Shown piece by piece: positions 56,942 through 64,000 of a DNA stretch of 64,000 bases. This DNA is from Psychrosphaera haliotis (lineage in GTDB: Bacteria; Pseudomonadota; Gammaproteobacteria; Enterobacterales; Alteromonadaceae), in the NCBI RefSeq assembly GCF_009728465.1, contig NZ_WOCD01000001.1:496001-560000 (forward strand), written 5' to 3'. The notes under the pieces were generated by a model. That model worked only from the letters and a program-made list of their open reading frames with translations, did no database searches and was not told where the DNA came from. Positions within the stretch are counted from its first letter, which is position 1; the number at the start of each line of letters is the position of its first letter. The position numbers and the translations under genes were made by a program.

Positions 56942-59596
56942 TCAATAGAAGTCGTACGAGAACCTAAACCCAACGGTCATAGGGCGGTTCGTAACAACTT
57001 TTGGCGTAAACTGCTGAGTATCAACATACAATATCGCACTTTCGTCCGTTATGTTATTAATAAAGAATTCAGCTTTCCAGGCATCATTAGTCACACCTAT
57101 GGCGATATTGGCTAATACATAGCTGTCTTGAACATAACGACCACCAGCAAAAGCATTACCATTGCTATCTGTGTAATTCACACCTGTGAACAAATCAGCT
57201 TCGCGTTTAATATCTAAACCAGAGCCGGTGCCATAAACAAGGTTTGTTGCATCTTCTAATACATATGCATCCATTGTCATGCCTGTGTATCTATCACCTG
57301 TATAGCTAACAGAACCGTTTACAAAGCCCGTTAAGTCGCCATCAAGTTCAAAGTAGTACTGAGCTTGCAAGTTACCAGAAAGTTCAGCTGAGTAAGGCAA
57401 TTGACTACCAACCGGTGGAGCAATGCCATCAAGCTCTGGATTTACAGAAGTTAATTCACTGTCAATTAAACTAAAGGCGCCTGATAATACTAAATTGTCA
57501 GTAGCGACATAGCTGAAGTCACCATCAATACCTCTAATTTCAGCGTCACCAACGTTGTCAGTAAATACTAAGAAGCTAATATTAGTTGGGTCAAATCGAG
57601 AGGTTTGCAGATCCGAAATGTCTGAGTAATATGCCGTTGCATTTAACCTTAGGTTTTGATCTAGTAATGTTGATTTAAAACCAACTTCAAAGTTGTCCAA
57701 ACTGTCGGTTGTGGAATAAACAGGTATACGGAAACCGTCAAAGGCGCCTTGCTGATTTTTAGCTAACCCTCCACCAACACGGTTGGTAACCGGTGGTCTA
57801 AAACCTTCTGAGTAAGAAGCAAACAAGAGTACGTCTTTATTCACTTTCCAATCTACCGACGCCTTTATAATGGTGTCATCAACCGTCAGCGTCCCGTCAC
57901 TATCTAACAGGCTCGTATCGAGTTGACCATTGGCAATTGCCGCTTGAATTGCTTCAGCTTCAGCTGCGCCAAAAAATTCAGTTAAGGCTGCGTCACTTCC
58001 ATCACCGTAGGCTTGTAGTCGGCCACTTACGTCAACTGTAGTCGTAGCACCTTTAAATTTATCTTCAATCTCGTACCAGCGAGCTCCAAAACTTGCCGTC
58101 ACTGTATCTGAAATGTCGTATTCAAACTGTCCAAAAAATGCAATCTGATCAATGGTATGAGTAATATCATTCACAAAGCTAATTTCAGATGAGAAAGGAC
58201 CACCATCGCTATTTATGCCATCTGTACCTTTTAACTCTTTCTGTAGGTCAGTGAAATACGGTAGGTCTGTATTACCTAATTGAAATAGGCCAACCGTTGA
58301 TACTTCCTGTGAGTCGTAAAATACACCAGCCGTTACGCGCCAATCATTGTCACCTGTGGTATTAAAGCGCAATTCGTGGGTAACACGTGAAGTGTCAGTT
58401 TCTTCTTTGTAAAACTTAGTTGGGTCTACACAGATTTGAGTTTCTGGTGCCCCGGCATAGTTACACGCATAGTAAGCTGCAAATGAGCCACCATTGGTGT
58501 AACCGGTATAATCGATTGTTGAGTTAATTTCTCTATCTAAATAGCCGCCTGTATACACTAAATCTAAGTGCTCTAGTCGACCTTCTAACGTCCAAGTGGT
58601 TAAACCAAAGTCATCATTATTGTTCTCTGGTACAAATCTATTTGTTGATGATTCACCTTCAAGATTTGGGTCGTACGCAAATACCCCTTCCGTATCCAAT
58701 GACTGCTGCGTATGCTGAACTAACAGGTCCCAGTCGTCATTAATAAGGTATGAAAGTCCAATTCTGGTGCCAGCATAGTTTGCTGTATTAGTGTTGTCTT
58801 CAACTAGCGTATCGTTTTTAGGCGAAATAACTGGAACACTTCCTGGGTTGGTTAAAGCGTCATTTGAAATGCGGCTAATAACTTCCGCACTACCTATATA
58901 ACCGCCCTCTCCAGGTACATTTAGGATGTTATCAATCCAGCCACCTTGAAAGTCATTAAAAGCAACCACTCTCACTGCTAAGTCATCACGCAAAGACATA
59001 TTAAAATAAGCCTCTACCGAGTTACTAATATCGCCGCCTTTTGTGCTTCTAAAACTAGTATCAAAACCAGCTTCAAAACCATCATGACTTGGCTTTTTAG
59101 TAATAAGGCGCACCGTACCTGACTGTGAACTTGCTCCAAATAATGTACCTTGTGGGCCTGGCAATACTTCTACACGCTCAACGTCGGTGGCATAAATGTC
59201 TAAGTTACGACCTTGCATTGAAACTGGCTGTTCATCTAAATAAAATGCAACGGAAGGTTGTAATGCTTGAACTGAAGAAACGGCAATGCTGGTTTGTGTT
59301 GTTGCAGCACCACGGATATAAATTTCATTTTGCCCAGGGCCTGTGCCTTGGAATACAACGTTTGGCAAAAACTCTACATACTCATCAAAACTCGCCACTC
59401 CCAGTTTTTCTAAACTTTCTCCAGAAATTGCGGTAACAGTGACAGGAACGTCTTGTATCGACTCGGTTCGTTTAGTTGCGGTGACATTAATGACTTCTAT
59501 CTTTGCTTTGTCTTGCGGTTCAATTTCCTCAGCACTTGCGTATCCTGAGGTAGCAAACGCTGTTAATACAGCACAATGCAGTTTTGTTAGTTTCAT
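56942..59596 (-). CDS. TonB-dependent outer-membrane receptor, substrate unknown
   Basis: 884-residue receptor. Signal peptide cleaved near GYA-SAEE; TonB box candidate AKIEVINVTATKR; plug domain with IQDVPVTVTAISGESLEKLG, GQNEIYIRGAATTQ and RVEVLPGPQGTLFGASSQSG; a barrel ending GFRFSYDFY. The plug wording (GPQGTLFG) is that of the large group of receptors for organic molecules such as oligosaccharides and other compounds, not that of siderophore receptors. No catabolic cluster is attached; the only partner is the sulfotransferase downstream. No Fur-like site was noticed upstream. Confidence 0.9.
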   Translation of the reverse strand: MKLTKLHCAVLTAFATSGYASAEEIEPQDKAKIEVINVTATKRTESIQDVPVTVTAISGESLEKLGVASFDEYVEFLPNVVFQGTGPGQNEIYIRGAATTQTSIAVSSVQALQPSVAFYLDEQPVSMQGRNLDIYATDVERVEVLPGPQGTLFGASSQSGTVRLITKKPSHDGFEAGFDTSFRSTKGGDISNSVEAYFNMSLRDDLAVRVVAFNDFQGGWIDNILNVPGEGGYIGSAEVISRISNDALTNPGSVPVISPKNDTLVEDNTNTANYAGTRIGLSYLINDDWDLLVQHTQQSLDTEGVFAYDPNLEGESSTNRFVPENNNDDFGLTTWTLEGRLEHLDLVYTGGYLDREINSTIDYTGYTNGGSFAAYYACNYAGAPETQICVDPTKFYKEETDTSRVTHELRFNTTGDNDWRVTAGVFYDSQEVSTVGLFQLGNTDLPYFTDLQKELKGTDGINSDGGPFSSEISFVNDITHTIDQIAFFGQFEYDISDTVTASFGARWYEIEDKFKGATTTVDVSGRLQAYGDGSDAALTEFFGAAEAEAIQAAIANGQLDTSLLDSDGTLTVDDTIIKASVDWKVNKDVLLFASYSEGFRPPVTNRVGGGLAKNQQGAFDGFRIPVYSTTDSLDNFEVGFKSTLLDQNLRLNATAYYSDISDLQTSRFDPTNISFLVFTDNVGDAEIRGIDGDFSYVATDNLVLSGAFSLIDSELTSVNPELDGIAPPVGSQLPYSAELSGNLQAQYYFELDGDLTGFVNGSVSYTGDRYTGMTMDAYVLEDATNLVYGTGSGLDIKREADLFTGVNYTDSNGNAFAGGRYVQDSYVLANIAIGVTNDAWKAEFFINNITDESAILYVDTQQFTPKVVTNRPMTVGFRFSYDFY

Positions 59597-59811
59597 TTTA
59601 GTATCCCTTGAGTTTGGATCAGTTTGTAATTATTTTTAGTGTTCAAATTAGATGTGTACTAAGTTATATGACTATAGGCTAACTTTTAATTCTTTTCAAA
59701 GTCTTAATAAATATAACAATTTTATTTAAAGAGATATTAGTAGAGGTGAGCGATTGCAGATATCTATATGATTAATATACTATCTATACAAATTAATGGA
59801 AGGGGAACATC

Positions 59812-61761
59812 TTGAGTCAGTCGTCTCAGAGTCACTTGAATAAAAATGTATTTTTTGGTGCATCGTCAATAATCATAGCGTTACTCTTATTTACCGCGTT
59901 ATTACCTGACCAAGCGCAATCTTTGTTCTCCGTTGTGCAATCTTCAATTGTAGATAACGGCAGTTGGTTTTATGTTTTAACCGTTGCCTTTATTTTCTTT
60001 TTTGTCTCTTTTTTAGGCTTATCTAAATATGGGGATATTCGCTTAGGTCCTGATCATGCAACTCCGGACTACTCTTTAAAAACTTGGCTATCTATGTTGT
60101 TTGCCGCGGGCATGGGCATTGGCTTAATGTTTTTTGGTGTTGCCGAGCCACTTATGCATTATTTAGCGCCGCCTACAGCAGACAAAGGTTCAATTGAAGC
60201 CGTTAAAGAGGCAATGAAAATGACCTTCTTCCATTGGGGTTTTCATGCTTGGGCTATTTATGCCGTGGTTGCGTTAGTATTGGCTTACTTCAGTTACCGA
60301 CATAACTTACCTTTAACCTTAAGGTCAGCTCTTTATCCTTTAATAGGTGACAAAATTTATAAATGGCCAGGGCATGCGGTGGATGTTTTTGCCGTAGTAG
60401 GTACTGTCTTTGGTGTTGCTACATCGCTTGGTTTAGGTGCTTCTCAAGTAAACTCAGGTTTTGGTTATTTATTTGGCATTGACGTTTCGACTACTAACCA
60501 AATATTGATCATGTGTTTTATTACTGCCTTAGCGGTAATCTCAGTTGCTACAGGCTTAGATAAAGGCATAAGGCGACTCTCAGAAGCTAATATGATTTTA
60601 GCTATTACCTTATTACTACTTATCTTTTTGTTAGGCCCAACGGTCTTTTTACTTAAAGCCTATTTACAGAATGTAGGCGCTTACCTTTCTGACATTATCC
60701 ACAATACCTTTAACCTCTTTGCGTATAAAAAAACCAACTGGATTGGTGGCTGGACAATTTTCTATTGGGGTTGGTGGTTAGCATGGGCACCATTTGTGGG
60801 TTTGTTTATCGCCCGAATTTCACGTGGTCGTACTATTCGTGAATTCATATTAGGCGTTATGTTAATTCCAACGGTATTCACATTATTTTGGATGACGATT
60901 TTTGGTAACAGTGCCATTGATCTCGTCTACAACCAAGGTGTTGTTGAGCTCGGTGAAATGATCAGTAAAGACTCCTCCGTCGCACTCTTTGTATTTTTAG
61001 ATAACTTCCCGCTAACACAAGTTTTATCCTTTTTTAGTGTGTTGATGATCATTATCTTCTTTGTTACGTCTTGTGACTCAGGTGCCATGGTTGTTGATAT
61101 GCTTTGTTCTCACGGCAAAAACGACACTCCATTATGGCAACGTATGTACTGGGCTGTTGGCATAGGCATTGTGGCCGCGATTTTGTTATTGGTTGGTGGC
61201 TTAAGCGCCCTTCAAACCATGACCATAGCAAGTGCTTTACCTTTTGCTGTTGTATTGTTATTAGCAATATTAGGATTAATTAAAGCCTTGCGAGTAGAGG
61301 CATTTAAGCAAGAAAGTTACCTAGCAACCGAAATGCCACGTTCAAGCAGTGAGCACACCGATGACTGGCAAGCAAGATTAAGTAACATTGTCGCTTTTCC
61401 AAATAAGCTGAATGTTAACAAGTTTATTAAAGATACCGTTGCTCCAGCCTTTTTAATGGTGGAAAAAGAGTTAAAAGAGAAACACATTGAAGTCACTATT
61501 TCTGACGAAAAAGGCTTAAGCTTGATTGTTGAACACGGTGATGAACAACGTTTCATTTATCAGGTAGTGGCTAGAAAGTATTCTCAACCTGATTTTGTGA
61601 GTGACGATGATGATGACGAACAAACGTATTATCGAGCAGAAGTTCACTTAGTAGAAGGTGGGCAAGATTACGATATTATGGGTTGGTCACAAGCGGCTGT
61701 GATCAATAATATTATTGACCAATACCACAAGCATTTGCACTTTTTACATTTGCTTCGTTAA
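59812..61761 (+). CDS. BCCT-family transporter (BetT-like choline/betaine carrier)
   Basis: 649 residues, twelve membrane helices and a hydrophilic C-terminal domain of about 150 residues, as in osmoregulated BetT (677 residues in E. coli). The conserved core is visible: GMGIGLMFFGVAEPL, FHWGFHAWAIYAVVAL, and the helix-8 aromatic motif WTIFYWGWWLAWAPFVGLF followed by ARISRGRTIREF. The start is a TTG at 59812 preceded by GGAAGGGG. A secondary transporter of choline or betaine is expected; substrate not proven. The C-terminal domain may sense osmolarity. It is divergent from the TonB receptor and followed by a 9-12-base inverted repeat. Confidence 0.9.
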   Translation: MSQSSQSHLNKNVFFGASSIIIALLLFTALLPDQAQSLFSVVQSSIVDNGSWFYVLTVAFIFFFVSFLGLSKYGDIRLGPDHATPDYSLKTWLSMLFAAGMGIGLMFFGVAEPLMHYLAPPTADKGSIEAVKEAMKMTFFHWGFHAWAIYAVVALVLAYFSYRHNLPLTLRSALYPLIGDKIYKWPGHAVDVFAVVGTVFGVATSLGLGASQVNSGFGYLFGIDVSTTNQILIMCFITALAVISVATGLDKGIRRLSEANMILAITLLLLIFLLGPTVFLLKAYLQNVGAYLSDIIHNTFNLFAYKKTNWIGGWTIFYWGWWLAWAPFVGLFIARISRGRTIREFILGVMLIPTVFTLFWMTIFGNSAIDLVYNQGVVELGEMISKDSSVALFVFLDNFPLTQVLSFFSVLMIIIFFVTSCDSGAMVVDMLCSHGKNDTPLWQRMYWAVGIGIVAAILLLVGGLSALQTMTIASALPFAVVLLLAILGLIKALRVEAFKQESYLATEMPRSSSEHTDDWQARLSNIVAFPNKLNVNKFIKDTVAPAFLMVEKELKEKHIEVTISDEKGLSLIVEHGDEQRFIYQVVARKYSQPDFVSDDDDDEQTYYRAEVHLVEGGQDYDIMGWSQAAVINNIIDQYHKHLHFLHLLR

Positions 61762-61792
61762 ATAACCACGCGAAACACTTCTCTGAGCCGGG

Positions 61793-61830
61793 CCATAATC
61801 GTGTCCTATTTAAAAATTACACGGTTATGG
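61793..61830. repeat. Inverted repeat after the BCCT gene
   Basis: CCATAATCGTGT and ACACGGTTATGG pair at 11 of 12 positions around a 14-base AT-rich loop. It lacks a T run, so terminator activity is uncertain; it lies in the gap between convergent genes. Confidence 0.5.
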
Positions 61831-61859
61831 TTCGGATTAGCTTAACGTAAAATTCACGT

Positions 61860-62147
61860 TTATTTTAATCGCCCTCTTGAACCTCGTTGTTCATTTTTAT
61901 CCATTTTAGCTAACAGCTCTTTTTCTAAATCAACACCCTGCCAATGAGCTAAGTCCATTACTCTAAGCACTATATCCGCCAGCTCTTCACCAAACGCAGC
62001 GGTTGGTTTTTCGCCTCTGCATTCATTAACGGCTTCTCCAACCTCTGAAGATATTAACGCTAAGGCTTCTAAAACCGACTTGTTATTGTGCCAGCCCATT
62101 TTCTCGACCCAATCATAATTGCGTTTTGCCATGTCATTAATGTTCAT
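61860..62147 (-). CDS. MazG-like nucleotide pyrophosphohydrolase
   Basis: 95-residue all-alpha NTP pyrophosphohydrolase-like protein. The helical motif with the metal-binding acids is recognised in LISSEVGEAVNECRGE and EELADIVLRVMDLAH (Glu-x-x-Glu and Glu-Glu-x-x-Asp pattern). It is a single MazG-like domain, probably acting as an oligomer on non-canonical or damaged nucleotides. ATG at 62147. Divergent from the VF530-like gene, with a 131-base gap. Confidence 0.82.
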   Translation of the reverse strand: MNINDMAKRNYDWVEKMGWHNNKSVLEALALISSEVGEAVNECRGEKPTAAFGEELADIVLRVMDLAHWQGVDLEKELLAKMDKNEQRGSRGRLK

Positions 62148-62278
62148 TTTATTGCCTTATAAAAAGTTGGATCGTTTTTAACGAGCTTTGCTATGTTATA
62201 ATAAGCCGCATTAAGGTGTGCTCAAGCTGGTTTGATTGCACACATCGTTTTAGTTCAAAGAGTTACAGGTACATCATA

Positions 62279-62698
62279 ATGAGCACAGAAGAAATTTATC
62301 AAAATAATCCATTACATGGAACCAGCCTTGAGCAGGTCGTTACAGAGTTAGTAGAACATTACGGGTTTGAAATTCTTTTTGCTTACCTCAAACTTGCGTG
62401 TTTTAAAAACAGACCAACGATTGAATCGAGCATCAAGTTCTTAAAGAAGACTGAATGGGCGCGAGAAAAGTTAGAGGCGTTTTATTTATATAAACTTAAA
62501 AACTTACCAAAGCCTGATGATTCAGAGTACGACAAGCCACCTCGCGACCGTATCGTACCATTAACAGATAAGCCGAGAGCGCCTCGTGAGTTGAGCTTAG
62601 AAGACGCAGAGCGTGTAGAATATAACAAGCAAAAGAAAAATGCGGCCAGAGCGATTCGTCAGAAACGTTCAACTGACTTTAACCCTTGGGGCGTATAG
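62279..62698 (+). CDS. VF530/DUF2132-family protein
   Basis: 139 residues. The ATG at 62279 is preferred because the family begins at NNPLHGTSLEQVVTELVEHYG; the frame is open upstream but those codons look unrelated. The VF530 fold occupies residues 8-75 (CFKNRPTIESSIKFLKKTEW, AREKLE) and is followed by a basic, Pro-rich tail with KQKKNAARAIRQKR, compatible with the DNA-binding role suggested for VF530 proteins. The tail is longer than in the minimal family. The ribosome-binding site is weak (ACAGG, 11 bases away). Confidence 0.85.
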   Translation: MSTEEIYQNNPLHGTSLEQVVTELVEHYGFEILFAYLKLACFKNRPTIESSIKFLKKTEWAREKLEAFYLYKLKNLPKPDDSEYDKPPRDRIVPLTDKPRAPRELSLEDAERVEYNKQKKNAARAIRQKRSTDFNPWGV

Positions 62699-62718
62699 AA
62701 GTTTACTCCCTTTGGTTT

Positions 62719-62750
62719 GAACTGCTTGTATCAATTTATGTAAGCAGTTC
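62719..62750. terminator. Hairpin between convergent genes
   Basis: GAACTGCTT and AAGCAGTTC are perfect 9-base arms around 14 bases. The right arm also forms the last codons of the minus-strand gene ending at 62736. No T run, so a terminator role is possible but unproven. Confidence 0.45.
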
Positions 62751-63167
62751 AATAGCTGCCTGTACTTTTCTAAGATAGTCATTTTTATCAAACACTAACG
62801 CAGGAAATTCTTTGTACCTCCAATACAAACCATCGGCTTTTTTTGATTTATCGTCTCGGTTTGGGTTGCTCCATTGGTTCCAGTATACAAAGTCTTCACA
62901 AAAACTTACTTCCACGCTTAGTACCCAACATTGCCATTCACCGCAGTCACATACTAACGGAAAAATCCTGCCCGGCGTTTCTAACATTGACCGATTTAAA
63001 CCTACAGTATTGAGGCCTGGGACATAACTACCATTAATAGAATCACTGTAACGCAGTTCAAACTCCGTGACTTTTGACAACAAAGATTCGCCATCAACTA
63101 CCACGTCAAATACTGGACCTAAACCTGGATACTCGCCGTGCGGTATCAACTCAAATTGATTCAACAT
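62736..63167 (-). CDS. Unrecognised 143-residue protein with CDCGxWxCW motif
   Basis: No confident family. Features: aromatic and acidic residues throughout, the motif CDCGEWQCW at residues 73-81 (three cysteines within eight residues, possible metal site), SVEVSFCEDFVYWNQW after it, and a helical end KVQAAIELLT. The start MLNQFELIPHGEYPGLGPVF is preceded by AATATA and an unclear ribosome-binding site, so the start is uncertain. Convergent with the VF530-like gene. No signal peptide; probably cytoplasmic. Confidence 0.65.
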   Translation of the reverse strand: MLNQFELIPHGEYPGLGPVFDVVVDGESLLSKVTEFELRYSDSINGSYVPGLNTVGLNRSMLETPGRIFPLVCDCGEWQCWVLSVEVSFCEDFVYWNQWSNPNRDDKSKKADGLYWRYKEFPALVFDKNDYLRKVQAAIELLT

Positions 63168-63368
63168 TATATTTCGATTTTCTGAAAGTATGTTTAGTTA
63201 GTTTAACTAGCTGGTTTTTATTGGGCAATAAATATGTGGATGGCTGCTAATCTTCTATTGGGCCAGAGAGAAACTGATTATAAAAGACTCCTGCCTTATT
63301 ATACCCGATCGAAAACCACAGAATATCAAACTAATGCTTCCTATTAACAACAAAGCTACGCAAATCGA

Positions 63369-63824
63369 TTATGGTTTACCTTTATTAACAACCAACGAAT
63401 ACTTAAGGTGAATACGCTTTTCAGCTTCATCTAAATTTATGGCTAATATATACAAGTCCATTACGTCATTGAATAGAGAGAGTATCAAGTCAAAGAAGCC
63501 TGATGACTTAAACTTAGAATACTGCTCGTCTGAAATATCCCACTGGCTATAGTCGTAATTGAGCGTTAAATCGCGCTTGGTTTTGCTTTGAGCACATGTA
63601 ACCAGTTTGTTGCTACAACAGTTTAAAATAGAGTTTGAATTACTTTCTGTCGCGTTATCCAGGCATAGACTTACTTCTCTACTGTATTCCATGGTAAAGC
63701 TTTGATCAGTAACCACCGAATCAAATTGTTTAAGCAATTGCTGAATACGAACTATTGCAAACTCAGACGTTTCGTTTTCATTACCTCGGCTAAACCTTGC
63801 ACCTGTCATATTAATCATCTTCAC
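63369..63824 (-). CDS. Hypothetical protein, 151 residues
   Basis: Open from ATG at 63824, preceded by AAGGAGG at good distance (ATGAAGATGATT follows), which supports a real gene. Mostly polar; a Cys-rich patch (LNCCSNKLVTCAQ) sits in the middle, and the C-terminal third has a hydrophobic helix (FFDLILSLFNDVMDLYILAI). No family recognised and no membrane segment clear enough to call. Nearest neighbour is the gene ending at 62736, 201 bases away, with nothing else in that gap that I can support. Confidence 0.6.
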   Translation of the reverse strand: MKMINMTGARFSRGNENETSEFAIVRIQQLLKQFDSVVTDQSFTMEYSREVSLCLDNATESNSNSILNCCSNKLVTCAQSKTKRDLTLNYDYSQWDISDEQYSKFKSSGFFDLILSLFNDVMDLYILAINLDEAEKRIHLKYSLVVNKGKP

Positions 63825-64000
63825 AGCCTCCTTTTTTTCATGTACTTTAATCAGGCTGGCGACACAATATGTCGCAAGAAAACGTAATCTAATTGCATTA
63901 ATAGATTCATCAGAATAGGAAGTTGATTATCAAAGTCGGTATTTTTTGGTTTTACCAGCAGAAACTTATTGCAAGATCCATAAAGAGTTCAGCACTTGCC

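Noticed and set aside
62216-62278. Longer start for the VF530-like gene
   Set aside because: The family begins right after the ATG at 62279 and the upstream codons have no resemblance.

Overview
The window reads as chromosome of a marine, Gram-negative gammaproteobacterium, most likely Alteromonadales (Colwellia, Thalassotalea, Psychrosphaera or Shewanella-like). The reasons are an AT-leaning base composition, many outer-membrane proteins ending in an aromatic residue, TonB receptors, a Lap/Bpf-type giant adhesin operon, an ExeM-like nuclease, a BCCT osmolyte carrier and a TPR-sulfotransferase. The genus is inference. I saw no rRNA, tRNA, CRISPR array, prophage or insertion sequence.

Layout. 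1-4.6 kb: osmolyte/proline block, with the 3' part of a putP-like Na+/proline symporter, a MarR regulator resembling the EctR/CosR group, and proB-proA overlapping by one base. 4.7-6.3 kb: porin plus a small phosphate-binding-protein-like periplasmic protein. 6.4-25.7 kb (minus strand): one complete surface-adhesion locus in the order giant VCBS-repeat adhesin, lapB (ABC exporter), lapC (membrane fusion protein), tolC/lapE, OmpA-like lipoprotein, lapG (periplasmic protease), lapD (degenerate GGDEF-EAL receptor). The adhesin has a TAAG motif near residue 106, the kind of site LapG cuts, so exporter, substrate, protease and c-di-GMP receptor sit in one transcription unit. 26.1-30.2 kb: a divergent, 1368-residue secreted nuclease with two nuclease folds. 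30.3-33.5 kb: iron uptake (Fe/2OG dioxygenase, siderophore receptor, Fur-box-like site). 33.7-42.0 kb: rhodanese, SSB, glutaminase overlapping a PrsT-like TPR lipoprotein, M24 peptidase, acyl-CoA ligase. 42.1-51.3 kb: an outer-membrane barrel and two paralogous large EF-hand-like lipoproteins. 51.5-54.7 kb: a 59-codon DUF6435 gene, CBS protein and katG. 54.8-61.8 kb: TPR-sulfotransferase, TonB receptor, BCCT transporter. 61.9-64 kb: MazG-like, VF530-like and two unrecognised genes.

Two large patterns stand out. First, the adhesin carries twelve nearly identical 291-bp VCBS units in a row and an adjoining 870-bp three-unit super-repeat, a strong sign of recent homogenisation. Second, six genes are split by frameshifts and every one of the eleven shifts is repaired by restoring one base, after which each gene length is a multiple of three. 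Seven of the eleven lie in the 4.6 kb covering tolC, lapC, lapB and the adhesin tail. This suggests uncorrected base-deletion errors in the assembly more than gene decay, though raw reads would have to decide.
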